From Luteimonas galliterrae (GTDB lineage: Bacteria > Pseudomonadota > Gammaproteobacteria > Xanthomonadales > Xanthomonadaceae), in assembly GCF_023374055.1 (NCBI RefSeq), contig NZ_JAMBEP010000001.1, positions 2,108,001 to 2,172,000 on the forward strand: a stretch of DNA of 64,000 nt, read 5' to 3'. Under the pieces are notes generated by a model that was not told the origin of the DNA, did no database searches, and was given only the letters and a program-made list of their open reading frames with translations. A program made the position numbers and the translations under genes. This document shows, in pieces, positions 46,801-56,138 of this stretch (positions are counted from its first letter, which is position 1; each line of letters opens with the position of its first letter).

Positions 46801-47099
46801 TGCCCCGACAATCCAAGCGTGGTTTTTCCCGCGACCAGTTCTGGCGGGTAGACGATAGATAGGTCACCTTGCGAGGCCAAGGTATCAAGCGCTTCCCGCA
46901 GGCTACCTGCAGGAATTGAATATTGTTTGCCCTGCGCAACCGATTGCTGCGCCAGAGCGGGCGGCGTTGTTACGATCGCGCCCACTCCCACCAATGCGGT
47001 TGCCAGCGCTATTGCGATCGCGTTACGCCGCGATTCGCTGAGCCTGCAGATCGCTGCTTGGTTGGCACGCTTCCCCTTGCGCAGAACGCTTGCATTCAC
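43875..47099 (-). CDS. TonB-dependent receptor with STN signalling domain
   Basis: A 1074-residue receptor with a long basic N-terminus and signal peptide (IAIALATALVGVGAIV...ALAQ). A secretin/TonB short N-terminal domain (~60-125: YSIPAGSLREALDTLASQ, ELVAGKTTLGLSGHF, LEGSGLTWE) is followed by a Lys/Ser-rich linker, a plug (RVNLRGLGANQTLILIDGRR, GDATGGVVNVILRRDY) and a barrel ending YYLSFKQSF. The start is GTG at 47099 with GGAGG seven bases upstream; the in-frame reading to 47180 is less likely. STN domains relay substrate binding to a FecR-like anti-sigma factor, and FecR and ECF sigma genes lie just upstream. The substrate is unknown. Confidence 0.9.
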   Translation of the reverse strand: MNASVLRKGKRANQAAICRLSESRRNAIAIALATALVGVGAIVTTPPALAQQSVAQGKQYSIPAGSLREALDTLASQGDLSIVYPPELVAGKTTLGLSGHFASIEALRRLLEGSGLTWESINASTVVLKKASNPSPKRAPAAKSASSSQKQNPDEMTTLPEVLVSGERGFSLNADIPRTRDDVLPYVVFDRDRIEQSGAANLDDFLKQRLTMNAQQGSFSQGVDFGNRSRVNLRGLGANQTLILIDGRRTSNSDLGGTLLQQDLNGIPLDAVERIEILPATAGGIYGGDATGGVVNVILRRDYQGVELRAGYDSSFSASDAKRKLDLRAGFNLESGKTKVLIAGTLSDAEPLLLEDRQFVRRYRDEAFANRPDLWLPPTAPPLGATTNICSATVYFPGYAECNATPLVLDDGTPLNSPITHVPSGYPGTGAGTGALVANAGSYNFDLANSSQTGGGRTALLNNPTLQSLNLTIHREFGPKVRAFFEGMASNNIGHFTSSFVSSAYSLAADAPNNPFQQPIQVSVPLPMQDSQWRVETTDRRLVAGVIAELPKDWRAEMDYIWSRTRNTQTINGAIRSSAQDFIFPALENDPAFNPIRDTNLYAIDLSPYMTTMYEGPFETTTKDVTLLLGGPIGSLPAGRPTLSVRLEHRDESFGGGTSKDLANDFGIEYPGKSQSVTSMYGEVRVPLVSAKNRLKFTEELELQLSVRRDDYTVHGAPNYRINFPGIEQPAPVDNKLHSINPTVGFRWQPIEDVAFRASYGTGFLPPNVTQLVPEAFRGTIPSTLLDPRRGNLPINVDIQNAVLYGGNPNLQPEESKTRSMGLILTPRFLPALRLSLDYIRIQKEGNIANHPQDIQGLVNDEQLFPGRVVRGPKLPGDPEGWAGPITFIDQTLLNIALAEVEAYDMQLDYRYETDRMGTFDFAALVTWQPHLQTQTKAGQPIVDNVGFRGGVLEYKANAGLVWNRRGWTMGWNSRYFDSYRIYGPTSSATTIANNIATQGAWRVPSQIYHDAFATYRFGGTGSASLGARLFNGSEITLGIRNVFNKQPPRDLQSYSTYGDPRLASYYLSFKQSF

Positions 47100-47339
47100 G
47101 TGTCTTCCTCCAGAACCAGTGGATGAACGGCATCGGCGATCACGAGATATCAATGCAATTCTCGCGGCCGTGTCATTCACCTGTAACGGGAACCTGGAGG
47201 TAAAGCCTACCTGGCGCTGGATTGCGCCGGAGTCCGCTCACCTTTTTATGGAGAGGCTACAGGATGCACGTGGTCTTCGGCGGGCACCTGCACTGGCGGC
47301 ACAGCGGAGGACACGGTATTGCAGATGTCCGGGAAGTGA

Positions 47340-48353
47340 CTATTCCCTGATCAAAACGACTTCGCTCGCGGAGATGCGCTTCGCCCGGATAGGCCAGCCT
47401 TGCTGCAGCACCAGTGTCAGTGTCTCCGGATCGCCCGTACGAAAGATGCCGCTAATGGGGATGGTGCGTAGCGAGGGATCCCCAATGCGAAGCTGTGTGT
47501 CTGTGTAGCGGTTCATCTCGACAAGAAGGTCTTCCAACATCCAGTTATCGACGAACAGTTTGCCTTCGGTCCAACCTTGCGCAGCTTTCAAGTCTGCCGC
47601 CTGCACAGCGCCGATCGCGCCGGTGCGATTGAACGTCAGCCGCTGTCCGGCGATAAGCGCAGCCGTACGGGAATCTGCGCCATGCTGCGGCTCGGTAGCG
47701 ACCCTCAGCTTGCCTTCGAGCAGCGTCACGGCTGTCCTGGCAGCGTCGACGCGCACCTGGAATCGGGTGCCGATGGCGGTGACGGTGCCACCTTGTACAT
47801 GCACGACAAACGGTCTGTTGGGATTGCCCCGTACTTGAAACTGCGCCTGCCCTTTCTGCAGGTCTACACGCCGTTGACCGTCGCTATAGCGCTCCACTAG
47901 TACCGTGGCGGTATCAAGCACCACAGATGACCCATCTTCCAGCATGAGGTTGCGCTGTTCGCCGGCGACTGTGGCGTAGCGGGTACCGACCGGCGGACCA
48001 GCATCCGGAATCCAGCGGGGCACGATCACAACAGCGATCAGAGCCATTGCGGCCATGGCTGCCGTCGGCAGAAACCAGCATCGAAATGCGCCGTGCTCCG
48101 ACTCGGTATGCCGCAGCGCCCGCATTGCTGCCGCCACGACGGCGGGGTCCTTGACGGCTTGTTCGCTTCGGTTCCAGAGACGCTCTACTTCATCATAAGC
48201 AGCGGCATGCCCCGGATCCGCAGCACGCCAGCTTTCGAAAGCGGCACGTTCCTCGGCCGGGCAATCGGGTTCCAGCAACCGTACGAACCAGCTTTCGGCC
48301 TCGCCATGAGAGCCTTTGCCGGCCTCCGTACCTACATTCCTGCTCATTCTCAT
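47340..48353 (-). CDS. FecR-family anti-sigma factor / sensor
   Basis: A 337-residue inner-membrane regulator. The cytoplasmic DUF4880-type N-domain (AESWFVRLLEPDCPAEERAA, DPGHAAAYDEVERLW) precedes a transmembrane helix (~95-113). The periplasmic FecR domain (GEQRNLMLEDGSSVVLDTAT, GGTVTAIGTRFQVRV) ends with a secretin-like C-terminal domain. It transmits the signal from the STN domain of the receptor to the adjacent ECF sigma factor. Its ATG follows the sigma stop codon directly (TAGATG), so the two are coupled; ATG 48347 is an alternative. The 240-bp gap to the receptor probably contains the sigma-dependent promoter, but I could not identify it. Confidence 0.92.
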   Translation of the reverse strand: MRMSRNVGTEAGKGSHGEAESWFVRLLEPDCPAEERAAFESWRAADPGHAAAYDEVERLWNRSEQAVKDPAVVAAAMRALRHTESEHGAFRCWFLPTAAMAAMALIAVVIVPRWIPDAGPPVGTRYATVAGEQRNLMLEDGSSVVLDTATVLVERYSDGQRRVDLQKGQAQFQVRGNPNRPFVVHVQGGTVTAIGTRFQVRVDAARTAVTLLEGKLRVATEPQHGADSRTAALIAGQRLTFNRTGAIGAVQAADLKAAQGWTEGKLFVDNWMLEDLLVEMNRYTDTQLRIGDPSLRTIPISGIFRTGDPETLTLVLQQGWPIRAKRISASEVVLIRE

Positions 48354-48926
48354 CTAAAACGCGCCCGAGGCTTCATCGCCTACCCTGCGCCGCAGTTGAA
48401 CGAGCGCCGTGGCGAGGTGCTTTTCGACCATCTTCACAGAAATGCCACAGCGCTTAGCGATCTGCGCCCTACTGAGATCATGCATCCTCTTGAGCAGGTA
48501 GACCCTCTGGCACTTGGGCGGTAGTTGCAGGATGGCCCGGGTAAGCCGGGCGATCTCTTGATCGCGCACCGCCTGCTGCTCTGGCGTGGGTGCCTCGGCG
48601 GCGACCTCTTGGTTCTCCAGCGATACGTGCTTGTCTGTCCGGTGCGTTACCACTATGCGCGACTGGTCGTTGGCGACGTTGGTCGCGATGCGGTACAGCA
48701 GCGGTTTCCATGCCGAAGCCGGCTCGGACTCCTTGTAGCGCAACAGCCGGGTCAGGCTTTCCTGCGCCGCATCTTCGGCATCCTGCTCTGTAGCCGTGCG
48801 TCGGCGCAGGAATTGCACCAGGCCACGATACTCGTCGCGCAGGAAGCCGTCGAAGCCTCCGGCTTCGATGCGCGGCTGATCGTCCTGCAACGTCACGCTG
48901 AGCACGTTGTCGTGGCCGTTCGCCAT
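48354..48926 (-). CDS. FecI-like ECF sigma factor
   Basis: A 190-residue extracytoplasmic-function sigma factor. Region 2 is FLRDEYRGLVQFLRRR with DAEDAAQESLTRLLR, and region 4 is LPPKCQRVYLLKRMHDLSRAQIAKR plus the recognition helix ISVKMVEKHLATAL. This is the FecI subtype that works with FecR and STN-bearing TonB receptors. It would direct transcription of the downstream receptor and metalloprotease genes. It is the first gene of the right arm of the tRNA-bounded block. Confidence 0.93.
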   Translation of the reverse strand: MANGHDNVLSVTLQDDQPRIEAGGFDGFLRDEYRGLVQFLRRRTATEQDAEDAAQESLTRLLRYKESEPASAWKPLLYRIATNVANDQSRIVVTHRTDKHVSLENQEVAAEAPTPEQQAVRDQEIARLTRAILQLPPKCQRVYLLKRMHDLSRAQIAKRCGISVKMVEKHLATALVQLRRRVGDEASGAF

Positions 48927-48961
48927 ATCGGGCTTTGCACCTGAGATCTACTCACGAATAG

Positions 48962-49240
48962 TTAACCCAATTTGCAGCGTCCGCAAGCGGCCCCGGCAAG
49001 AAAAACACCGCTTGACCTTAACTCCGCCCAGCGAGCATGTGAATCCGGAACAAATACATTTTTACCTAGAACGTGGTTGCTGTAGAAAAGCCTACCTCGG
49101 TCAGAGAGGTTGACATACGCGGCCCGTTCGCCAAGGCCGATTTGTCTCGTGAACCAGCTTGAGTCGCCCGGTGTCAGCAGAATGCCGTCGGTGGGGTAGC
49201 CGATCTGAGCGAGCGGCCGGCGCACCCTCCAGGAAGACAC
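48962..49240 (-). pseudogene. Possible decayed gene fragment in the 48927-49652 gap
   Basis: The 726-bp gap between the sigma gene and the tRNA has no clear gene. This open frame of 92 codons (RPLAQIGYPTDGILLTPG, GERAAYVNLSDRG and so on) reads like part of a real protein rather than a shadow, but its start is weak. I do not recognise the family. The neighbouring frame at 49101-49463 continues parts of the same reading in another phase, as a frameshifted remnant would. The call is tentative. Confidence 0.2.
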
Positions 49241-49613
49241 GATCCTCTGGATGCGACGCCCGTGTCGAGGCCGACCGTGAAGGACAGATAGTTTTCTTAA
49301 ACAGCCTGAGCAGGAATCCCTCTAGCTCCGAGTTCTTCTTTAAATCCCAACTTCTAGGCCGACTGTAGCGCGGCCGGCTCGGTTTAGCGGCCGGGCCCAG
49401 CGATCGTCCCCCCTGGAAAGAAATCCTATTTAAATGCAATACCGAGCATCGCGTGCACGACACGGAAAGTCACGACTGATGACTGCTTTTGGCCGAGGGC
49501 GGCCGGGTCTCAAGCGTCTTGGCTGGCAACGGCTCAGCCCGTGGACCTTAACCAGCTCCGAGGGCGGGTTATCAGCCTCCCTGGACAGGTCAACTTATGG
49601 TTGCCGCTTCAGA

Positions 49614-49639
49614 AAAGTTGGCCAAAGCGGCCAAACTTT
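49614..49639 (-). terminator. Hairpin downstream of tRNA-Ile, possible terminator
   Basis: TTGGCC and GGCCAA form a perfect 6-bp stem around a five-base loop, flanked by AAAG/CTTT that pair with one bulge. On the minus strand a short T-rich run follows. It lies 24 bases past the tRNA 3' end, on the island side of the att-like repeat. Confidence 0.45.
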
Positions 49640-49652
49640 ATTGGATCGCGCA

Positions 49653-49678
49653 TGCGACATGGTTGGTGGGCCCACCAG
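49653..49678. repeat. tRNA-proximal copy of the 26-bp direct repeat (att-like site)
   Basis: Identical to 34789-34814. It spans the last 15 bases of the tRNA gene, including the encoded CCA and the 3' side of the acceptor stem, plus 11 bases of 3' flank. The 3' ends of tRNA genes are the usual integration sites of tyrosine-recombinase elements. The accessory genes lie on the 3' side of the tRNA, as expected. Confidence 0.75.
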
Positions 49679-49739
49679 GACTCGAACCTGGAACCAAAGG
49701 ATTATGAGTCCTCTGCTCTAACCATTGAGCTATAGGCCC
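49664..49739 (-). tRNA. tRNA-Ile (anticodon CAT, lysidine-type)
   Basis: The 76-base cloverleaf reads GGGCCTA acceptor, D arm GCTC...GAGC, anticodon arm with loop CTCATAA, T arm CCAGG-TTCGAGT-CCTGG, acceptor TGGGCCC and an encoded ACCA end. The anticodon is CAT. The GACTCATAATC context matches the minor tRNA-Ile(k2CAU), as in ileX, rather than initiator or elongator Met. One acceptor pair is T-G and the first anticodon-stem pair is G-T. Its 3' end carries the att-like repeat. Confidence 0.93.
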
Positions 49740-49865
49740 GTGCGCGCAGTTTAAGGCGGGCGCGGGGCGGACGTCAGCTTTTGTGGCGCCATCACCGCGC
49801 CGCGACGTCCGCTGCGATACATGGTACGGCCCCATCGTTCCGGCGGATACAGCCGTGGAGGCCAG

Positions 49866-50744
49866 ATGGATGCCGCGCCCCGCAAGCACTTGCGCTTGTC
49901 CGGCGGCACGAAGCTCGCCTTCGTGTCGGCCGGCGATCCCGCCGCTCCCGCCGTGCTCCTGATGCACGGCTTCGCCAGCTCGGCGGACACGTTCCGCGAC
50001 GTGATTCCCGCACTGGCGGAAGTCGCCCATGTGATCGCGCCCGACCTGCCCGGCTACGGTGCGTCCGAACCTTTGGAACAGCCCTCGTTCGATGCCTTCG
50101 GCGAAGCGGTCTTCGAACTGCTCGCGCACTTGAACGTCGGGCCGCGTCACGTCTATCTGCACGATTGGGGGGCGCCGGTCGGCCTGCACGTGGCGATGAA
50201 GGAACCCGACGCCGTGCTTGGCCTGATCGTGCAGAACGCTAACGCGCATCGCTCCGGCTTCGGGCCGCAATGGGCCGACACGCTCACTTATTGGGCGCAT
50301 CCGAACGCAAAAAACGAAGCGGCCTCCCTCACGTTCCTCAATTACGAAGGCGTGCGCGCACAGTACGTGGAAGGCGTTCCCTCCGACGTGGCCGCGCGCA
50401 TATCGCCGGAGGTGTGGGAAGAGGATTGGCGGATCATGCAGCTACCCGGGCGGATGGAGACCCAACGTGCGCTCCTCCTCGACTATGGAAAGTACGTCGC
50501 GCGGTTCGGCGAAATCTCCGAGTACCTCGCCGGCAGGCAACCGCCTGCGGTGATGGTGTGGGGGCGCCACGACGCGTTCTTCGAGATCGACGAAACGGTG
50601 TCGTGGATGCAGGATCTGCCGCGGATGGAATCGCATGTCCTCGATGGCGGGCATTTCCTGCTCGAGACGCACGCCGCGCCCGCTGCCGCGATTTTCCGCA
50701 AGTTCGTAGCGGAGACCGCAGCGGCGCCTAAAGCAGGGCGCTGA
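49866..50744 (+). CDS. Alpha/beta hydrolase of the haloalkane dehalogenase / epoxide hydrolase type
   Basis: A 292-residue cytoplasmic hydrolase. MHGFASSADTFRD supplies the oxyanion region, and the elbow is LHDWGAPVG (~100-108), with Asp in place of Ser as nucleophile. That defines the dehalogenase/epoxide hydrolase branch. A cap domain rich in Trp and Glu (~140-205) precedes VWGRHDAFF and the catalytic His in GGHFLLETHA. Natural substrate is unknown. The start at 49866 has GGAGG six bases upstream; the in-frame ATG at 49821 lacks one. It follows the tRNA on the other strand and precedes a SnoaL-like gene. Confidence 0.88.
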   Translation: MDAAPRKHLRLSGGTKLAFVSAGDPAAPAVLLMHGFASSADTFRDVIPALAEVAHVIAPDLPGYGASEPLEQPSFDAFGEAVFELLAHLNVGPRHVYLHDWGAPVGLHVAMKEPDAVLGLIVQNANAHRSGFGPQWADTLTYWAHPNAKNEAASLTFLNYEGVRAQYVEGVPSDVAARISPEVWEEDWRIMQLPGRMETQRALLLDYGKYVARFGEISEYLAGRQPPAVMVWGRHDAFFEIDETVSWMQDLPRMESHVLDGGHFLLETHAAPAAAIFRKFVAETAAAPKAGR

Positions 50745-50814
50745 CGCCGGTCTGCTGACAATACGTTGTCAGGAAGCGGGCGTAGGCTGGGCTCCCCACC
50801 GAAGGAGATAGGCC

Positions 50815-51186
50815 ATGAACACCGAACAAATCGCCAAGCGCCTGGTCGAGCTGTGCCGCGAAGGCAAGTACGAACAGGCCCAGGACGAGCTGTACGCGCA
50901 GGACGCGGTCAGCATCGAAATGGAAGGCGCGCCCGGCGGCGCGTCGGGCAACGTCAAAGGCCTGGACGCGATCCGCGAAAAGGGCCGCAAATGGCAGGAA
51001 AGCATCGAAACCATCCACGGCGGCAGCGTCGGCGATCCGATCGTCGCGGGCGACTGGTTCAGCGTGGCGATGGGGATCGATGCGACCTACAAGGGCATGG
51101 GCCGGATGGATATGAAGGAGATCTGCGTGTACCAGGTGCGCGATGGGAAGATCGTGCATGAGCAGTTTTTCTACAACGTAGGCTGA
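50815..51186 (+). CDS. SnoaL-like (NTF2 fold) small protein
   Basis: A 123-residue single-domain protein of the SnoaL/nuclear-transport-factor-2 fold, starting after a very strong AAGGAGA site. Conserved elements are the N-terminal helix (QIAKRLVELCREGKYEQAQDELYA), GLDAIREKGRKWQ, and the last strand pair (MKEICVYQVRDGKIVHEQFFYNV). These folds serve as isomerases, cyclases or ligand binders; nothing decides here. It follows the alpha/beta hydrolase by 70 bp and may share its transcript. Confidence 0.85.
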   Translation: MNTEQIAKRLVELCREGKYEQAQDELYAQDAVSIEMEGAPGGASGNVKGLDAIREKGRKWQESIETIHGGSVGDPIVAGDWFSVAMGIDATYKGMGRMDMKEICVYQVRDGKIVHEQFFYNVG

Positions 51187-51199
51187 GCCGCTGCTGTTC

Positions 51200-51297
51200 C
51201 TCCCCCTTTGAAAAAGGGGGACCGAGGGGGATTTACGCGACGCAGCAGATCGCGGCGAAGAGCAAATCCCCCTTCCCCCCCTTTTTCAAAGGGGGAG
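51200..51297. repeat. Inverted repeat of a dispersed CTCCCCCTTTGAAAAAGG element
   Basis: The left arm (51200-51234) has a CCCCCTTT-GAA-AAAGGGGG hairpin followed by ACCGAGGGGGATTT. The right arm (51264-51297) is nearly its reverse complement. A similar single copy lies at 53857-53893, and a fragment occurs near 54600. This is a small mobile-type intergenic repeat lying between convergent genes. Confidence 0.8.
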
Positions 51298-51303
51298 AAA
51301 ACA

Positions 51304-51328
51304 AAAGCCCCGCACTAGGCGGGGCTTT
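51304..51328 (-). terminator. Intrinsic terminator of rpoD
   Basis: AAAGCCCCGC and GCGGGGCTTT pair perfectly around a five-base loop. On the minus strand TTTTGTTTT follows. It lies 24 bases after the rpoD stop codon. Confidence 0.93.
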
Positions 51329-51351
51329 CGTTTGGTGCTTGCGGCGATCGC

Positions 51352-53202
<1,851 letters not shown>

Positions 53203-53259
53203 GTGCGGCGCCACCGGGAGAGAAAGTGAACCCGTAATTATACCAGCCTGCGGTCCGGG

Positions 53260-53700
53260 TCAGGACTTCAGCAGGAAGGTCACCGGGCCGTCATTGACCA
53301 GGCTGACCACCATATGGGCACCGAACCGTCCGATTTCCACCCCTGGCGGATGTTTTTCGCGGCAGATCGCAGCCAATTGGTCGAAAATCCGTTCAGCTTC
53401 GGCCGGCGCCGCCGCCGTGCTGAAGCTTGGGCGCATGCCGGAGCGGGTATCGGCGGCCAGGGTGAACTGGCTGACCAGCAGCAACCCGCCGCCGGTATCG
53501 GCCAGGGAACGGTTCATCCGCCCCTCTTCGTCCGCGAATACCCGGTACCCGAGCAGACGTTCGGCCATGCGGGCCATTTGACCCTCGCCATCGCCGGGCT
53601 CCACGCCGATCAGGGCCAGCAGGCCGGGGCCGATGGCGCCGACGGTGTCGCCGTCGACGACGACCGAGGCCTGGGTGACGCGCTGGATCAAGGCGAGCAT
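53260..53700 (-). CDS. dtd: D-aminoacyl-tRNA deacylase
   Basis: A 146-residue Dtd, which hydrolyses D-amino acids from mischarged tRNA. The family blocks are the N-terminal MLALIQRVTQASV, the SQFTLAAD block (~80) and the C-terminal NDGPVTF block, which form the cross-subunit active site. The start at 53700 fits the family N-terminus (ALIQRV); an ATG at 53709 is also in frame and neither has a strong Shine-Dalgarno. It lies 57 bp upstream of rpoD on the same strand. Confidence 0.95.
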   Translation of the reverse strand: MLALIQRVTQASVVVDGDTVGAIGPGLLALIGVEPGDGEGQMARMAERLLGYRVFADEEGRMNRSLADTGGGLLLVSQFTLAADTRSGMRPSFSTAAAPAEAERIFDQLAAICREKHPPGVEIGRFGAHMVVSLVNDGPVTFLLKS

Positions 53701-53709
53701 GGGCGGCAT

Positions 53710-54711
53710 CGGGGAATCGGGAATCGAGGAAGCCTCTCATGCCCGTCGTCCCGGTAAAAGCCGGTATCGGTGTCTTTGATTTGTAGCGCGAGGCTTGCTG
53801 CTCTTTGTTTTCAGGTCGCCATCTCCGCGAAGGCGGAGATCCCGCGCGCTGGCTTGTCTCCCCTCTTTGAAAAAGAGGGACCGAGGGAGATTTGCTTTGG
53901 CTCTGTAGAGCAGAGCTTGCTCCGCTGCCTTGGCTTGGGGGTTGTGGCGACCTGCCGGCCTTCCAGGCCGGGGTTTCGTCCGCTAAAACCGCGGCCGAGT
54001 GACCCTTCGGCAAGCTCAGGGCATGCTTTCTTTTTGTGGGGCCCAAAAAGAACAGTAACCAAAGAAAAAGGGCCTTTGGAAGGTATCCCGGCGAAGGGGT
54101 TACCTCGTGTTCTTGGCCACCGCTCGCTAGCCCTCGGGATTCCTCCGTCGCTTCGACATTCAGATCCGAGGCGATCGATCAGAACGCCTCCTTAGCGCAA
54201 CTCCGCAAAAGCCACGTCACCCATACGCTGCGAATCAAAATCTAGTACCTGCGTAAGAAGGTCACCCACGACGAAAGCAGGTCCGCTGGCGGACTTACAG
54301 TCGCGACCCATCGCACCGCAGTTCAGGCCCTTTCTTGGGTTACTTTCTTTGGGCCAACAAAGAAAGTGACCCGCGCGTAGCGCGGAAGCCTTTTTCCATG
54401 GCGAGAGTCGCAGCGCACCCGCGAGGACGCAGGCCTGGATCCCGGCCTTCGCCGGGATGACGGCTTTAGGGCAAGAGCAAGATGGGTCCCAGCGTTCGCT
54501 GGGATGACGGCATGAGAGCAACGGCTTAAAAGCGAACGGCCTAAGAGCGAAGAGCATCGGAGCGAGCTCCGCTCCACAGAGCCGAAGCAACCCCCCCGGT
54601 CCTTTTTCAAAACCGCCCCCTCTTTGCAATATTAGGAGGAAGCGAGATCGGCAGAATCGATTGACCGCCTATCGGCGCTCACTCTTCCCAGCCACCCGCT
54701 AGACTGATCCG
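53710..54711. repeat. Repeat-rich intergenic region without a credible gene
   Basis: This 1-kb stretch is a mosaic of dispersed intergenic repeats. It holds a CTCCCcTCTTTGAAAAAGAGGGACCGAGGG copy (53857-53893, related to 51200-51234). It also has inverted parts around GGGCCCAAAAAGAACAGTAACC (54039-54060) and GGTTACTTTCTTTGGGCC (54337-54354), and two GGGATGACGGC units (54453-54463 and 54501-54511) behind short hairpins. Open frames here give the well-known spurious peptides VIPAKAGIQ and HFLCWPKESN. I see no promoter or gene. Confidence 0.75.
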
Positions 54712-55629
54712 ATGACCGATTTCGCGGCCCGCCTGCTGTACATCTTCGTCGCCAGCCTGACCCGCATGCCCTGGTCGTGGCTGATGCGCATGGGCGACGC
54801 GATGGCGGCGGCGATGCGCATGCTCGACGTGCGCGAAAGCCGCGTCGCGCGCCGGAATCTCGAAATCGCCTATCCGCAGCTGCCTGCGGACGAACGCAAC
54901 CGCATGCACCGCGCGATCCTGCGCGCCACCGCACGCCAAACCTTCGAAACCATGCGCCTGTGGACCCGCCCCCACGCGCAAAACCTCGCGCTGATCCGCG
55001 AAAACCACGGCGTGGACCTGTTCGACGCCGCCGTCGCCGCGGGCAAAGGCCTGATCGTCGCCGCACCGCACTACGGCAACTGGGAACTGCTCAACCAGTG
55101 GCTGGCCGCGAAGACGCCGATCTCGATCCTGTATCGCCCGCCGCAATCGGCCGTCGGCGAAGCCTTTCTGCGCATCGTTCGCGCCGACGACGGCGACCGC
55201 GTCACCCAGATCCGCGCCGAAGGCCCCGCGGTGCGCCAGTTGTGGAAACTGATGAAGGTCGGCGGCGTCACCGGCATCCTGCCCGACCAGCAACCCAAGG
55301 CCGGCGACGGCGAATTCGCGCCGTTCTTCGGCAGGCAGGCGCTGACCATGACCCTGCTCAACCGCCTGGCCGAACGCAGCGGCGCCGCCGTGCTGTTCGC
55401 CTATTGCGAGCGGCTGGGCGAAGGCCCGCAATTCGCGTTGCGCATCGAACCCGCGCCGCCCGCGATCGCCTCGCACGATCCGCGCGAAGGCGTGGCCGCC
55501 TTGAACGCTGCCGTCGAGCGCATCGCACGCCGCGATCCGGCCCAGTACCAGTGGACCTACAAGCGCTATACGCTGCGTCCGCCGGACAGCGGCGAAACCA
55601 ACCCGTACCGGGACCTGGAAACGCATTGA
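54712..55629 (+). CDS. Lipid A biosynthesis acyltransferase (LpxL/HtrB family)
   Basis: A 305-residue inner-membrane acyltransferase that adds a secondary acyl chain to lipid A precursor. An N-terminal hydrophobic helix is followed by the catalytic HX4E motif in APHYGNWE (His120, Glu125). The conserved ILYRPP (~140) and GILPDQQPKAGDGEFAPFFG (~187-206) blocks bind the glycolipid. LpxL, LpxM and LpxP cannot be told apart here. Its stop codon shares a base with the next start (TGATG), so it begins a four-gene envelope operon. Confidence 0.92.
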   Translation: MTDFAARLLYIFVASLTRMPWSWLMRMGDAMAAAMRMLDVRESRVARRNLEIAYPQLPADERNRMHRAILRATARQTFETMRLWTRPHAQNLALIRENHGVDLFDAAVAAGKGLIVAAPHYGNWELLNQWLAAKTPISILYRPPQSAVGEAFLRIVRADDGDRVTQIRAEGPAVRQLWKLMKVGGVTGILPDQQPKAGDGEFAPFFGRQALTMTLLNRLAERSGAAVLFAYCERLGEGPQFALRIEPAPPAIASHDPREGVAALNAAVERIARRDPAQYQWTYKRYTLRPPDSGETNPYRDLETH

Positions 55630-56138
55630 TGAGCGACACGCCCGCCGACAACGCACCGCCCACGGTTGGCAACGGCTGGCAACCGCTGCCGCCGCGCGCG
55701 CTCAACCTGTTCGTGCTGGCCAATATCCTCGGCTTCGGCATGATCGCCCTGGTCGCGATGGTTCCGATCGGCTTGCTGATGCCGACGCGGTCGCTGGCGC
55801 TGACGGCGGCGCTGATCGAACTAGTCGCACTGCCTTTGTTCGGCGTCTGGCTGGCGCGCAAGCAATACCGCTACACGCGCTGGAAACTGGATGCGGACGG
55901 CTTCGCGCTGCGGCGCGGCAACCTGTTGCGCAGCGAGACGCGCGTGCCGGCCTCGCGCGTGCAGCATCTGGACTTGAAGCACGGCCCGCTGGAACGCCGC
56001 TACAAGCTGGCGACGCTGGTCGTGCATACGGCAGGAACCCGCAACAGCGCGGTGTCCGTCACCGGCCTGGACGAGGCCGATGCCGAAACCCTGCGCGACC
56101 GACTGGCCCACCAGATCGACGACGATGACGACGCCTGA
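55629..56138 (+). CDS. Bacterial PH (bPH2) domain membrane protein, YdbS-like
   Basis: A 169-residue protein with two transmembrane helices (~27-75) followed by a bPH2 domain (YRYTRWKLDADGFALRRGNLLRSETRVP, and the SRVQHLDLKHGPLERRY block). In Bacillus, YdbS works with YdbT in resistance to a bacteriocin; elsewhere the role is not established. It overlaps its neighbours on both sides, which indicates joint translation with the YdbT-like gene. Confidence 0.85.
   Translation: MSDTPADNAPPTVGNGWQPLPPRALNLFVLANILGFGMIALVAMVPIGLLMPTRSLALTAALIELVALPLFGVWLARKQYRYTRWKLDADGFALRRGNLLRSETRVPASRVQHLDLKHGPLERRYKLATLVVHTAGTRNSAVSVTGLDEADAETLRDRLAHQIDDDDDA

Noticed and set aside
54192-54629. Minus-strand frames with VIPAKAGIQ and HFLCWPKESN peptides
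   Set aside because: These are spurious translations of dispersed intergenic repeats often misannotated as proteins.
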